From positions 62,001 to 126,000 of the forward strand of contig JAZRZA010000082.1 in the NCBI GenBank assembly GCA_045601045.1: a DNA stretch of 64,000 bases. The letters are read 5' to 3'. The DNA is from UBA1181 sp045601045 (lineage in GTDB: Bacteria; Bacteroidota; Bacteroidia; Bacteroidales; Paludibacteraceae). Shown here piece after piece: positions 17,499 through 26,238 of the stretch (its first letter is position 1; every line of letters starts with the position of its first letter). The notes beneath the pieces are model-generated. The model worked only from the letters and a program-made list of their open reading frames with translations, did not search any database and was not told the origin of the DNA. The translations under genes and the position numbers were made by a program.

Positions 17499-19154
17499 AT
17501 GCTAAAATCACTATCGGTTGAGAATTACGCTTTGATCGAGAAGACAGAGGTGCTTTGGAATCAAGGGTTCTCCGTCATAACAGGAGAGACGGGTTCTGGA
17601 AAATCCATCTTATTGGGTGCGTTAGGTCTCATACAAGGGCAAAGAGCTGACTCAAAAGCACTAAGGGACGAAACCAAAAAATGCGTGGTCGAAGCAGAAT
17701 TCGACCTTTCCGCATACCACTTGAATTCCTTCTTCGAGGAGAACGATATCGATTACGACGAAGTTTGCATCATCAGAAGAGAAATTGCGCCCAATGGAAA
17801 ATCCAGGGCCTTTGTGAACGACACTCCCGTGGCGTTGACCACATTAAAGGATCTGACCGCGCAACTGATCGACATACACTCCCAACACGAGACCTTGTTA
17901 TTGAATCAAGACACATTCCAACTACATGTGTTGGATGCGCTTTCCGACCTCAAAGACGATGCGACGGAGTACCGCAATCTCTACAACGAGTACGCCAAGA
18001 AAAGAAAGCAATTAAAAGATCTCATCACCCTTTCGGAGGAGAGGAACGCCAACCGCGACTACATCGAGTTTCAGTTGAACCAACTGAAAGAGGCTAAATT
18101 TTCCGAGAACGAGCAGGTGGAGTTGGAAGAGGAGGTGAATACCCTATCCCATACCACAGAGTTGAAGGAGGCTCTCTCTAAGACAATGTGGTTACTATCA
18201 GACAAGGACGAGAGCATCTGCTCCTCCCTCAAAGAGGCCGCCAATTCAATCGCATCCATAGAATCCTTTTCCGAGTCCTACTCTGAATCACGTAGTCGAT
18301 TGGAGAGTTGCCTGATCGAGATGAAAGACATCTCCCGAGAGATAGAACAAAAATTGGCCGACATTACGGTGGATCCGCAACGATTGGAGGAGGCGAACCA
18401 ACGATTGGACCTCATCTACACTTTGGAGAAGAAACATCATGTGGACAATCTTCCCGCACTGAAAAAAATCGAAGCGGAGTTTGATGATCAATTGGCGGCT
18501 ATGGACAACTCCCAAGAGACCACAGCGCAATTGGAGAAGGAGATACAATTGATTCTAGAAAGATTGACCGCTTTGGCTCATACGATCTCAAACAAAAGAA
18601 TAATCGCTAAGCCGAAATTAGAGCAAGCCATAAACGATATCTTACATGAATTAGGCATGCCGAATGCCAAGTTGGAGGTTCGCGTCGAACCTTTACAAGA
18701 GTTGGACAGCAATGGTTCAGACTCTGTCAGATTCTTCTTCGGAGCCAATAAGAACGCTACATTGCAGCCTATATCCAATGTGGCTTCTGGCGGAGAACTC
18801 TCCCGTGTCATGCTGGCGTTAAAATCCATTCTATGCCATTCGGAAGAGCTGCCAACCATTATCCTTGATGAAATCGACACCGGTGTATCTGGTGAAGTGG
18901 CGGACAAAATGGGAGAACTAATGCGCAACATGGGCCAACAGATGCAAGTCATCAGCATCACCCACCTGCCTCAAATCGCATCAAAAGGAGCCACCCACTA
19001 CAAGGTATACAAAGAGGACAACGAATTAACCACCCTTTCGCATATCATGAGGCTTACAGATGATGATAGAATAAAAGAAATCGCGCAGTTATTAAGCGGA
19101 TCAGCCCTCTCCGAAGCGGCTATCCAGAATGCGAAGGAGTTATTAAAACAATAA
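17499..19154 (+). CDS. recN: DNA repair ATPase RecN
   Basis: A 551-residue SMC-like ATPase for double-strand break repair. Walker A is ITGETGSGKSILLGALG near residues 27-43. A coiled-coil pair spans about 150-360. The C-terminal signature and Walker B are SGGELSRVMLALK and TIILDEIDTGVSGEVADKMGELM. Length is as expected. It belongs to the coaBC-DUF4835-recN-rnhB series, with rnhB starting 2 bp after its stop. Confidence 0.95.
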   Translation: MLKSLSVENYALIEKTEVLWNQGFSVITGETGSGKSILLGALGLIQGQRADSKALRDETKKCVVEAEFDLSAYHLNSFFEENDIDYDEVCIIRREIAPNGKSRAFVNDTPVALTTLKDLTAQLIDIHSQHETLLLNQDTFQLHVLDALSDLKDDATEYRNLYNEYAKKRKQLKDLITLSEERNANRDYIEFQLNQLKEAKFSENEQVELEEEVNTLSHTTELKEALSKTMWLLSDKDESICSSLKEAANSIASIESFSESYSESRSRLESCLIEMKDISREIEQKLADITVDPQRLEEANQRLDLIYTLEKKHHVDNLPALKKIEAEFDDQLAAMDNSQETTAQLEKEIQLILERLTALAHTISNKRIIAKPKLEQAINDILHELGMPNAKLEVRVEPLQELDSNGSDSVRFFFGANKNATLQPISNVASGGELSRVMLALKSILCHSEELPTIILDEIDTGVSGEVADKMGELMRNMGQQMQVISITHLPQIASKGATHYKVYKEDNELTTLSHIMRLTDDDRIKEIAQLLSGSALSEAAIQNAKELLKQ

Positions 19155-19156
19155 AA

Positions 19157-19762
19157 ATGTTACTTCCTTACCTTAAAGAGCACGCCATTGAAGCCGGATG
19201 CGACGAAGCGGGCAGAGGATGCCTCGCAGGACCCGTTTTCGCGGCCGCGGTGATCCTTCCGGAGGATTTCCAGAACGAACTACTCAACGACTCAAAAAAG
19301 CTCACAGAGAAGCGTAGATATGAGTTACGCCCCATCATTGAGGCGGAGGCCATCGCTTGGGCGGTCGGCATCGTGTCGGCCAAGGAGATCGATAAAATAA
19401 ACATCCTCAACGCCTCCTTCTTGGCGATGCACAGAGCCATAGAAACCTTGAAGGTTAAACCAGAACATTTGATCATAGACGGCAACCGATTCAAACCATA
19501 CGAAGGCATTCCACACCAATGCGTGGTCAAGGGAGATGGCAAGTACATGTCCATAGCGGCCGCTTCCATCCTAGCCAAGACCTACCGTGACGACTATATG
19601 AATAAGATCGCCGCGGAGTATCCCGCCTACCAATGGGCGAAAAACAAAGGGTACCCCACCAAGGACCACAGAAAGGCGATAGAGGAGTTAGGTGCCACGG
19701 AGCACCACAGAATGTCATTCACATTAATTGATCCTCAACTGAAATTCGATTTCGGAGAATAA
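19157..19762 (+). CDS. rnhB: ribonuclease HII
   Basis: A 201-residue RNase HII that cuts RNA in RNA-DNA hybrids and removes misincorporated ribonucleotides. The active-site start GCDEAGRGCLAGPV (Asp16, Glu17), the DSKKLTE motif, LIIDGNRF and the later SIAAASILAKTYRD block are all present. It is the last gene of the coaBC-recN series and ends at a bidirectional terminator. Confidence 0.95.
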   Translation: MLLPYLKEHAIEAGCDEAGRGCLAGPVFAAAVILPEDFQNELLNDSKKLTEKRRYELRPIIEAEAIAWAVGIVSAKEIDKINILNASFLAMHRAIETLKVKPEHLIIDGNRFKPYEGIPHQCVVKGDGKYMSIAAASILAKTYRDDYMNKIAAEYPAYQWAKNKGYPTKDHRKAIEELGATEHHRMSFTLIDPQLKFDFGE

Positions 19763-19767
19763 AGAAA

Positions 19768-19796
19768 AAGGCGATTAGGAAATCCTAACCGCCTTT
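19768..19796. terminator. bidirectional terminator after rnhB
   Basis: GGCGATTAGGA pairs with TCCTAACCGCC around an AA loop, with A-rich and T-rich flanks. It serves rnhB and the convergent lipoprotein gene. Confidence 0.75.
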
Positions 19797-19818
19797 CTGG
19801 TCTTATAATTGGTACTGA

Positions 19819-20403
19819 TTATTTCTTACCTGCGTAGTTCAAATCAATATCAACACCTTCGTTGGTCTTCACATTGATGGTAAAGTTCAAACCGTTCTTT
19901 GAGAACACGCCTTGCTTCACATCAACAACAGCATTGATAACCATAACACCTGGAACAACTTCCAAATCAACCTTCAGTCCAGTTGCAGTGAAGTTCCATA
20001 CATCAGCAGATGCGTTATAAGTAGCGAGAATACCATCAAATGCGATGTTATTAACTGGAATACCCAAAATCTCGATTGGCTCTACCGCCAAACTCATGGT
20101 GTTGTTCTCTCCAGTCTTAACAACTACACCCAAATTGTCTTGAATCGACTCATCTGGCTCATCAGCAGCGAAAAGGCTTCCCTTATAAGTGCCACCGATC
20201 TCAGAGAATTGAAGACCTGTAGGTTGTTGTTGCTCACCACCTTGATTGTTCTCACCGCCTTGGTTGTTCTCACCACCTTGGTTGTTCTCACCGTTAGTTT
20301 GCTCATTCTTAGTTGGTTCGTTATCGTCCTCCTCGTCACCACATGAAGGAAGTACTGCAAATGAAAAACCAGCCAAAAGTAACATTAATAATTTCTTGTT
20401 CAT
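19819..20403 (-). CDS. lipoprotein with NNQGGE tandem-repeat linker
   Basis: A 194-residue lipoprotein (signal ends LPSC, Cys21). An acidic spacer (GDEEDDNEP) leads into three near-perfect copies of the six-residue unit NNQGGE, encoded by 18-bp DNA repeats at about 20235-20295. The C-terminal 125 residues look like an all-beta, calycin-like domain (IGGTYKGSLFA..., VWNFTATGLKVDLEVV), as in several Bacteroides surface or periplasmic lipoproteins of unknown function. A -7 box lies at 20431-20438. Confidence 0.8.
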   Translation of the reverse strand: MNKKLLMLLLAGFSFAVLPSCGDEEDDNEPTKNEQTNGENNQGGENNQGGENNQGGEQQQPTGLQFSEIGGTYKGSLFAADEPDESIQDNLGVVVKTGENNTMSLAVEPIEILGIPVNNIAFDGILATYNASADVWNFTATGLKVDLEVVPGVMVINAVVDVKQGVFSKNGLNFTINVKTNEGVDIDLNYAGKK

Positions 20404-20430
20404 AACTTAGATATTTTAATAAATTTTAAG

Positions 20431-20438
20431 CAAAAATA
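20431..20438 (-). promoter_or_regulatory. promoter -7 box (TATTTTTG)
   Basis: Matches TAnnTTTG, 27 nt before the lipoprotein ATG at 20403. Confidence 0.5.
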
Positions 20439-20445
20439 ATACTTT

Positions 20446-20988
20446 TTATGCAAATTCCATACTAACCGCCAATTTTTCTGCGAATTCCTCCCCTTTGACC
20501 TTGGCTACAAGCGCCAAACCGAAGTGGATAGCGGCACCCGCACCGCAACTGGTCACGAATCTTCCGGACACCACCACCTTGCTCTTGACGAACTCAGCAC
20601 CTGTCAACTTATCCTCAAAACCAGGATAGCAGGTCGCCTTTTCTCCCTTCAACAAACCCAATGTGCCGAATACGGAAGGAGCGGCGCAAATCGCACCCAA
20701 CACCACCTCTTTGGAGGCGCTAAGCAGAAGGTCGCAAAGTCCTTTGTGCGCACCTAAATTCAAGGTACCTGGCATACCACCTGGCAACACCAACAAATTA
20801 GCGTCAGCGTAATCCGCCGATTCAAACAAAGTGTCCGCCTTTACGGAAACATTATGGGAGGAGATCACCATCGCCTCTCCCGTTACAGATACAGTTACCA
20901 CATCGATACCCGCTCTGCGCATCACATCGATCGGAGCGATTGCCTCGGTCTCTTCGAAACCATTGGCTAAAAAGACATATGCTTTCAT
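20446..20988 (-). CDS. DJ-1/PfpI family protein (ThiJ/YajL-like)
   Basis: A 180-residue protein of the DJ-1/PfpI superfamily. The acid residue motif FEETEAIAP (Glu12-Glu15) and the nucleophile elbow GAICAAPSV (Cys101) match DJ-1/YajL proteins, proposed to act as chaperones or in methylglyoxal-damage repair; the reaction is debated. It starts 1 bp after the tonB stop and is the last gene of the lptF/G-ribBA-exbB-exbD-tonB series. Confidence 0.9.
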   Translation of the reverse strand: MKAYVFLANGFEETEAIAPIDVMRRAGIDVVTVSVTGEAMVISSHNVSVKADTLFESADYADANLLVLPGGMPGTLNLGAHKGLCDLLLSASKEVVLGAICAAPSVFGTLGLLKGEKATCYPGFEDKLTGAEFVKSKVVVSGRFVTSCGAGAAIHFGLALVAKVKGEEFAEKLAVSMEFA

Positions 20989-20989
20989 C

Positions 20990-21862
20990 TTATTCCAATT
21001 TCAAATTATAGGTAATCTGACCAAACTGGTCGCCATCCTTTCCATCCGTGCGAGGAGAGAACTTGGTCTTCTTCGCAGCCTCTTGCACAGCCTTCAAGAC
21101 AGAGGCATCCGTTATATTGGTTCCTCTACCGATGCTGGTATTGATCACATTACCATTTTTATCCACTTTGATATCAACCACGACCTTACCCTCTTCCTGG
21201 GCACTATAAACAGGTCGTGCCAAAGATCCCTTCAAAGATCTTCCCGCCAAACTCCAAGAGAGGTTGCTGCCTGAACTTGCGGATCCTTGGGTAGAGGTAG
21301 AACCGTCACGTCCGAAAGGATTACCCTTCGAACCACTGCCAGAACCATCACCCATACCATTAGCGTTCGCGTCAGTGCCATTTCCGCCCGCGCCTCCGCC
21401 TTGCAGACCTTTCATCCTCTCCGCAATGCGAGCCTTGATGCTATCCTGCTTACGCTTCTCCTCGGCCAACTTGCGAGCCTCCTCTTGTTGGCGTTTCTCC
21501 TCCGCGACACGCTTCTCCCGCTCCTCGCGTTCCTTACGCAGTTGCTCTTCCGTTTTTACAGGTTTCTTATCAGGCATATCCAAAGACTCTTCGATATTCT
21601 GTGTCTGGTAAGACTCCCGCGTTGGAGTAGGCGTTTGTGGAGCAGGCGTAGGCTCTTGCGCGGCCGATGACGCAGGCGCGGCATCGGCCACATCCGCACC
21701 TGAAGTCAACGACTCGATGCCGAGGGCCACCTCCAATCCCTCTTCCGTATCAGGGAAGGGACGCTCGAGGTACATATTCAACAAGAACAATATCAGCAAC
21801 AAGTGGATCAACAACGTGACAATTATTGCGATAAGCCTTGGTTTCTGTTCATTATCCAACAT
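20990..21862 (-). CDS. tonB: TonB-family energy transducer
   Basis: A 290-residue protein with one N-terminal transmembrane helix (about 9-29), a Pro/Ala-rich stretch, a charged helical region full of KR/E pairs (about 100-165), a Gly/Asn-rich linker, and a C-terminal TonB domain (about 205-290, ARPVYSAQEEGKVVVDIKVDKNGNV). It passes ExbB/ExbD-derived energy to outer-membrane receptors. It lies 2 bp after exbD, so the three form one energy-transduction unit. Confidence 0.9.
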   Translation of the reverse strand: MLDNEQKPRLIAIIVTLLIHLLLILFLLNMYLERPFPDTEEGLEVALGIESLTSGADVADAAPASSAAQEPTPAPQTPTPTRESYQTQNIEESLDMPDKKPVKTEEQLRKEREEREKRVAEEKRQQEEARKLAEEKRKQDSIKARIAERMKGLQGGGAGGNGTDANANGMGDGSGSGSKGNPFGRDGSTSTQGSASSGSNLSWSLAGRSLKGSLARPVYSAQEEGKVVVDIKVDKNGNVINTSIGRGTNITDASVLKAVQEAAKKTKFSPRTDGKDGDQFGQITYNLKLE

Positions 21863-21864
21863 AG

Positions 21865-22278
21865 TTAATCTTTCTGCGGTCTCGTAGCGATAACCAATTT
21901 GAATTTATTCGCGTTCGCGATGTTCAACACCTTCACGACCTCTCCGTAAGGAATTGTCTCATCCGCGTAGAGGGCCACGTACATCTCAGGTTCCTCCAAT
22001 ACCTGAGCCTGTAAGAAGGGTTCTATCTCCTCGAAAGCGACAGCACGCTCCTTCTCGTTACCGGAAGCGACATAATAGTTCAACTCCTTATCAATCGTCA
22101 CACGGGTGATTGGCTTTGCGGAAGTCTGTTGTTTGCTCTGCGGTAGCATCAATTTAATCGCGTTCGGATGCACCACCGTAGAGGTCAACATGAAGAATAT
22201 CAACAGCAAGAAGACGATATCCGTCATGGAAGACATATTGAAACCCGCTTCGGCCTTACTTCTTCTTTTAAGTGCCAT
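21865..22278 (-). CDS. exbD: biopolymer transport protein ExbD
   Basis: A 137-residue ExbD/TolR-family protein. A short basic N-terminus leads to one transmembrane helix (MSSMTDIVFLLLIFFMLTST; Asp20 is the conserved proton-channel acid) and a periplasmic domain. It works with ExbB and TonB as a proton-driven motor. The exbB stop lies 19 bp upstream. The gene is full length. Confidence 0.92.
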   Translation of the reverse strand: MALKRRSKAEAGFNMSSMTDIVFLLLIFFMLTSTVVHPNAIKLMLPQSKQQTSAKPITRVTIDKELNYYVASGNEKERAVAFEEIEPFLQAQVLEEPEMYVALYADETIPYGEVVKVLNIANANKFKLVIATRPQKD

Positions 22279-22297
22279 ATCTAACTCGGATTTAGGA

Positions 22298-22966
22298 TTA
22301 TGCAGGTTCGTTCAAAATATCCATGAACTCCATGGAACGAGCTTCCATATCATTCACCACCTTATCGACTCTTGAGATCAAATAGTTGTAAGCGAAGTAG
22401 GCGATGACACCCACCACAAGACCACCTACTGTAGTCACCATAGCAGTATAGATGCCACCAGCGAGAAGACTCACATCAACATTGTTGCCAGCGTTGGCCA
22501 TGTTAAAGAAGGCTTGGATCATACCGGTCACAGTACCCAAGAATCCGATCATCGGACCGCCACCTGCGGTTGTCGCCAAGAGAGAGAGTCCCTTCTCCAA
22601 CTTTGCCACCTCCAAGTTACCGACATTCTCGATGGCAACCATCACATCGTTCATAGGACGTCCCAAACGCATAATACCTTTCTCGATCATACGGGAATAT
22701 GGGGTATCCGTCTTCTTGCAGAGATTAAGTGCAGCGTCAATCTTTCCCTCATTGATATAATCCTTGATCTTATCCATGAAAGTAGGATCCTTCACAGAAG
22801 CTTTACGGATGACAATCATTCTCTCCACAAAGATGTAGATGGCCAACATGCAAAGAAGAAGCAATGGGATCATGATCCATCCACCAGCCTTCGCCAATTC
22901 AAAAAGATTCAAGCGAGCCACTTCCTGCTCAGCCTCAACCGCTTGTAACAATACATTTAAAATCAT
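22298..22966 (-). CDS. exbB: MotA/TolQ/ExbB proton channel protein
   Basis: A 222-residue inner-membrane protein with three predicted transmembrane segments (about 31-48, 125-147 and 160-185). The family motifs ATTAGGGPMIGFLGTVTGMIQAF and the C-terminal GGIYTAMVTTVGGLVVGVIAYFAYN region are clear. It forms the proton channel for the ExbD-TonB partners encoded downstream. Confidence 0.93.
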   Translation of the reverse strand: MILNVLLQAVEAEQEVARLNLFELAKAGGWIMIPLLLLCMLAIYIFVERMIVIRKASVKDPTFMDKIKDYINEGKIDAALNLCKKTDTPYSRMIEKGIMRLGRPMNDVMVAIENVGNLEVAKLEKGLSLLATTAGGGPMIGFLGTVTGMIQAFFNMANAGNNVDVSLLAGGIYTAMVTTVGGLVVGVIAYFAYNYLISRVDKVVNDMEARSMEFMDILNEPA

Positions 22967-23032
22967 CTCTTTATTTGTCTTTACATTAAACTTTATTATT
23001 CAATTCCATTACGAGTTTCATCGCAAATTCCA

Positions 23033-24241
23033 TTATAGGTGCAAGTCATGACCCATACGAAGTTTCTTCGTCTTGATATAAAACTCATTGTACTTGTTCG
23101 GTTTGATCTCGATAGGCACATTCTCCACGATCTCCAAGCCGAAGCTCTCCAATCCGATACGCTTCACCGGATTATTAGTCATCAAACGCATCTTTGAGAC
23201 ACCCAACTCACGCAATATCTGCGCACCCACGCCATACTCGCGTTCATCAGGTTGGAAGCCCAAATGAACATTGGCATCCACCGTATCTAGTCCCTCCTCT
23301 TGAAGTTTATAGGCTTTAATCTTATTCATCAAACCGATGCCACGGCCCTCTTGGTTCATATAGAGCACAACGCCTTGGCCCGCCTTCTCGATACGACGCA
23401 TCGCCTCTTGCAACTGGTCACCACATTCACAACGAAGCGATCCGAAAATATCACCTGTCACACAAGAGGAGTGAACTCTGACAAGGATAGGCTCATCCAG
23501 TTTCCAAGAACCCTTCACCAAAGCGACATGTTCTAAACCATTCGATTTTTGACGGAAAGGCGTCAACATGAAATCTCCAAACTTGGTAGGAAGATGAACT
23601 GTCTCTCCCTTCTCCACCAAAGACTCTTGCTTGATGCGATAAGCGATCAAATCACTGATAGAGATGATCTTCAAGCCAAACTTTTGTGCGCGCTCCATCA
23701 ACTGCGGCATACGCGCCATCGTTCCATCTTCGTTCATGATCTCAATCAAAGCCGCGCAAGGCTGCAATCCCGCAAGACGAGCCAAATCCACAGCAGCCTC
23801 CGTATGTCCCGCACGACGAAGGACACCCTTGTCCTGCGCATACAAAGGATTGATATGACCTGGACGACCGAAAGTTTCAGGGACGGATTTTGGATCCGCC
23901 AACGCCCGAATAGTCGCGGCGCGATCGGCAGCGGAGACACCCGTGGTGCAACCCTCCAACTTATCCACCGTCACAGTGAATGGAGTACCCAACATGGAGG
24001 TATTATCAAAGACTTGCTTATCCAACTTCAACTCGTTGCAACGAGATTGAGTGACTGGGCAGCAAAGCACACCTCTACCCTCCTTCAACATAAAATTCAC
24101 CTTTTCAGGAGTGATCAATTCGGCCGCAGTGATGAAATCACCCTCGTTCTCTCGATCTTCGTCATCGACTACGATCACGAATTTTCCCTCTTTGAAATCC
24201 TCGATAGCCTCTTCTATGCTATCCAACTTATATTTGTCCAT
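23033..24241 (-). CDS. ribBA: bifunctional DHBP synthase / GTP cyclohydrolase II
   Basis: A 402-residue fusion making both riboflavin precursors. The RibB half (about 1-205) carries DDEDRENEGDF and the RAGHTEAAVDL motif. The RibA half (about 210-402) has the zinc site SSCVTGDIFGSLRCECGDQL and the catalytic YMNQEGRGIGL segment. It lies 26 bp after the lptF/G-like gene and 66 bp before exbB. No FMN-riboswitch sequence was recognised upstream. Confidence 0.95.
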   Translation of the reverse strand: MDKYKLDSIEEAIEDFKEGKFVIVVDDEDRENEGDFITAAELITPEKVNFMLKEGRGVLCCPVTQSRCNELKLDKQVFDNTSMLGTPFTVTVDKLEGCTTGVSAADRAATIRALADPKSVPETFGRPGHINPLYAQDKGVLRRAGHTEAAVDLARLAGLQPCAALIEIMNEDGTMARMPQLMERAQKFGLKIISISDLIAYRIKQESLVEKGETVHLPTKFGDFMLTPFRQKSNGLEHVALVKGSWKLDEPILVRVHSSCVTGDIFGSLRCECGDQLQEAMRRIEKAGQGVVLYMNQEGRGIGLMNKIKAYKLQEEGLDTVDANVHLGFQPDEREYGVGAQILRELGVSKMRLMTNNPVKRIGLESFGLEIVENVPIEIKPNKYNEFYIKTKKLRMGHDLHL

Positions 24242-24267
24242 TCAGTTATATATTGCTAATGTTAATT

Positions 24268-25734
24268 TCACTCATTGTTTGAGGCGGCTTCCTCTTTCGA
24301 CGAAGAGTCATCTCCTCCACTCTTTTTCTTCCTCCGCTTAAACGGATTGGATATGTTGATGGATCGGTCCATGGAGGCCTCGTGCGTCAAGAAAATACCC
24401 AATGGTAATAGGACAAATGTACTTAACCACACACCTTGCCATACATGCCACACGCCATCTCTCGCCATCTTATAACCCATATTATCTATCACATAATAGA
24501 GAATAAAGAAGGCGATGCTATACACCACCGGCATACCGATACCACCCTTCTTGGTAATCGCGCCCAAAGGAGCCCCAATCAAGAAAAAAACCAGACATGC
24601 GAAAGCCAAAGTAAACTTTCGGTGACGTTCAATATCAAATCTACGGACACGCTTCATATCTGCGAATTTGGAAGATTGTGCAAACGGCATATCGATCTTC
24701 AACCGATTGGCGTTACGAATGGATCGCTTGTATATCTCCAACATATTCACTGCGTTATACTCACTAGTGAGGTGTTCGAAAGTATATTCCGTATGGTTTT
24801 CCAAATCATCATGCAAATCTTTCTTGCCTAGAAGACCTCGATCGAAATAGTGCGGCAAATAGAGCAATTTCGAGGCTCTGCTAATACTATCGGCATGGTT
24901 GGTCATCGAATCAATGGCATGCGTCAATTCACGCAAGTCCTTACCCATGTAACGGTTGGTCAGAACCGATTCGTCCATTTGATTGTAATTCGCGTCAAAA
25001 TCAATCACTACCTCCTTGTAAGAGAAGGTTTCGCGGCGATATGGCACATTCTTTTTGTCGGAACTCATCTCCCTCAAATTCTCGAAAGACTCGCCAGAGT
25101 AGAGCATCAACACCATGCTCAACTTATCCTCCGACGACTTCAGGCGACCCGAATCCGCCGCCATCACCACCGCATTCTCAAAGCCTTTTGAAAAGTCGTA
25201 AATTTTTATGTCCTGCAATAATTTTGTCTTGTTATCCTTCTTTCTGACATAGAAGTTATAGCCATCAATACCTGAATAGAACGAGCCTTCCGGAATCTCC
25301 ACCTCGGGCGATTTGGATTTCATGGAGAGCAACATCGTCCACAATTTTGACTGCACCACAGGAATAGCGAACTCCGAATAGAGGAAAGCGCAAACGCAAA
25401 TGGTGGAAATAAACACATAAAAAGGCCGCATGATTCGGCTGAGCGAGATACCCGCCGCCTTCATCGCCAAGAGTTCCAAACGTTCACCAAAACCACCAAA
25501 CGTGATCAACGAAGCAAGCAAGATGGCCAAAGGCAAAGCAGTAGGAATCAACGAGAGCGCCGCATACATGAAGAATTCGAACAAGAGAGAATAATCCAAG
25601 CCCTTGCCCACCATCTCATTCACATAACGGAAGATGAATTCCATCAACACAATGAAGAGACAGACAAAGAATGTCGCTCCCAAGGTGCCAACAAAATCTT
25701 TCAGCAAGAATGAATATAATCTCTTTAAGCGCAT
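24268..25734 (-). CDS. LptF/LptG (YjgP/YjgQ) permease
   Basis: A 488-residue lipopolysaccharide-export permease of the LptF/LptG family, part of the LptB2FG ABC transporter. Three N-terminal transmembrane segments (about 13-35, 55-80 and 100-120), a large periplasmic domain, three C-terminal transmembrane segments (about 375-450), and a charged C-terminal tail (KRRKKKSGGDDSSSKEEAA) are visible. The sequence does not say whether it is F or G. A -7 box at 25754-25761 heads this gene and probably the ribBA-exbBD-tonB series. Confidence 0.88.
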   Translation of the reverse strand: MRLKRLYSFLLKDFVGTLGATFFVCLFIVLMEFIFRYVNEMVGKGLDYSLLFEFFMYAALSLIPTALPLAILLASLITFGGFGERLELLAMKAAGISLSRIMRPFYVFISTICVCAFLYSEFAIPVVQSKLWTMLLSMKSKSPEVEIPEGSFYSGIDGYNFYVRKKDNKTKLLQDIKIYDFSKGFENAVVMAADSGRLKSSEDKLSMVLMLYSGESFENLREMSSDKKNVPYRRETFSYKEVVIDFDANYNQMDESVLTNRYMGKDLRELTHAIDSMTNHADSISRASKLLYLPHYFDRGLLGKKDLHDDLENHTEYTFEHLTSEYNAVNMLEIYKRSIRNANRLKIDMPFAQSSKFADMKRVRRFDIERHRKFTLAFACLVFFLIGAPLGAITKKGGIGMPVVYSIAFFILYYVIDNMGYKMARDGVWHVWQGVWLSTFVLLPLGIFLTHEASMDRSINISNPFKRRKKKSGGDDSSSKEEAASNNE

Positions 25735-25753
25735 CTCTCAATTATATAGGGTA

Positions 25754-25761
25754 CAAAGTTA
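25754..25761 (-). promoter_or_regulatory. promoter -7 box (TAACTTTG)
   Basis: Matches TAnnTTTG with a leader of about 15 nt before the lptF/G-like ATG at 25734. Confidence 0.5.
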
Positions 25762-25770
25762 CAAAAAAAC

Positions 25771-26157
25771 TTACGCACCCAATGTCTTTTTCAACGAAGC
25801 GATTTGATTATCCCACAATTCAATAGCCTCTCCTTTCTCGCCAGGCTCACAGAAATCCGTCACGACTAATATGACATCCATCGTCAACTCGTCACACAGA
25901 ATCTTTAACTCGAAATAACTCTTGGGTTCCTCATCATCCAACCAATGGTATCGCACGTAGAATCCATTACGATGTTGCAACACCTCCGCCTTCTGAACCT
26001 CAGTTTTTCCCCACATGAAATTCAAGACATCGTCCTCCAAAGTGACCTTGTCCGCAAACCAGCAAGAGAGCCCAGATGCGGTGCTGATACTATTCCACAG
26101 AACAGATGCGGAAACATGTCCGAAAGAGTATTCTAAAAGAAATTTTTCCTTTGCCAT
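25771..26157 (-). CDS. START-like (AHSA1-type) domain protein
   Basis: A 128-residue single-domain protein. The pattern (FGHVSASVLWNSISTASGLSCWFADKVT..., ending WDNQIASLKKTLGA) fits the START/SRPBCC ligand-binding fold, close to the Bacteroidales START-like family. No catalytic residues are evident. It lies between the Rid-like gene (81 bp upstream) and the lptF/G-like gene. Ligand unknown. Confidence 0.8.
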   Translation of the reverse strand: MAKEKFLLEYSFGHVSASVLWNSISTASGLSCWFADKVTLEDDVLNFMWGKTEVQKAEVLQHRNGFYVRYHWLDDEEPKSYFELKILCDELTMDVILVVTDFCEPGEKGEAIELWDNQIASLKKTLGA

Positions 26158-26238
26158 AAGCTATTATTTAGGATAATGAAACCTTTCGCAATTTATATGT
26201 TTTTAGGAAATATACAAAGCGATTGCGGGAGGATGTGG

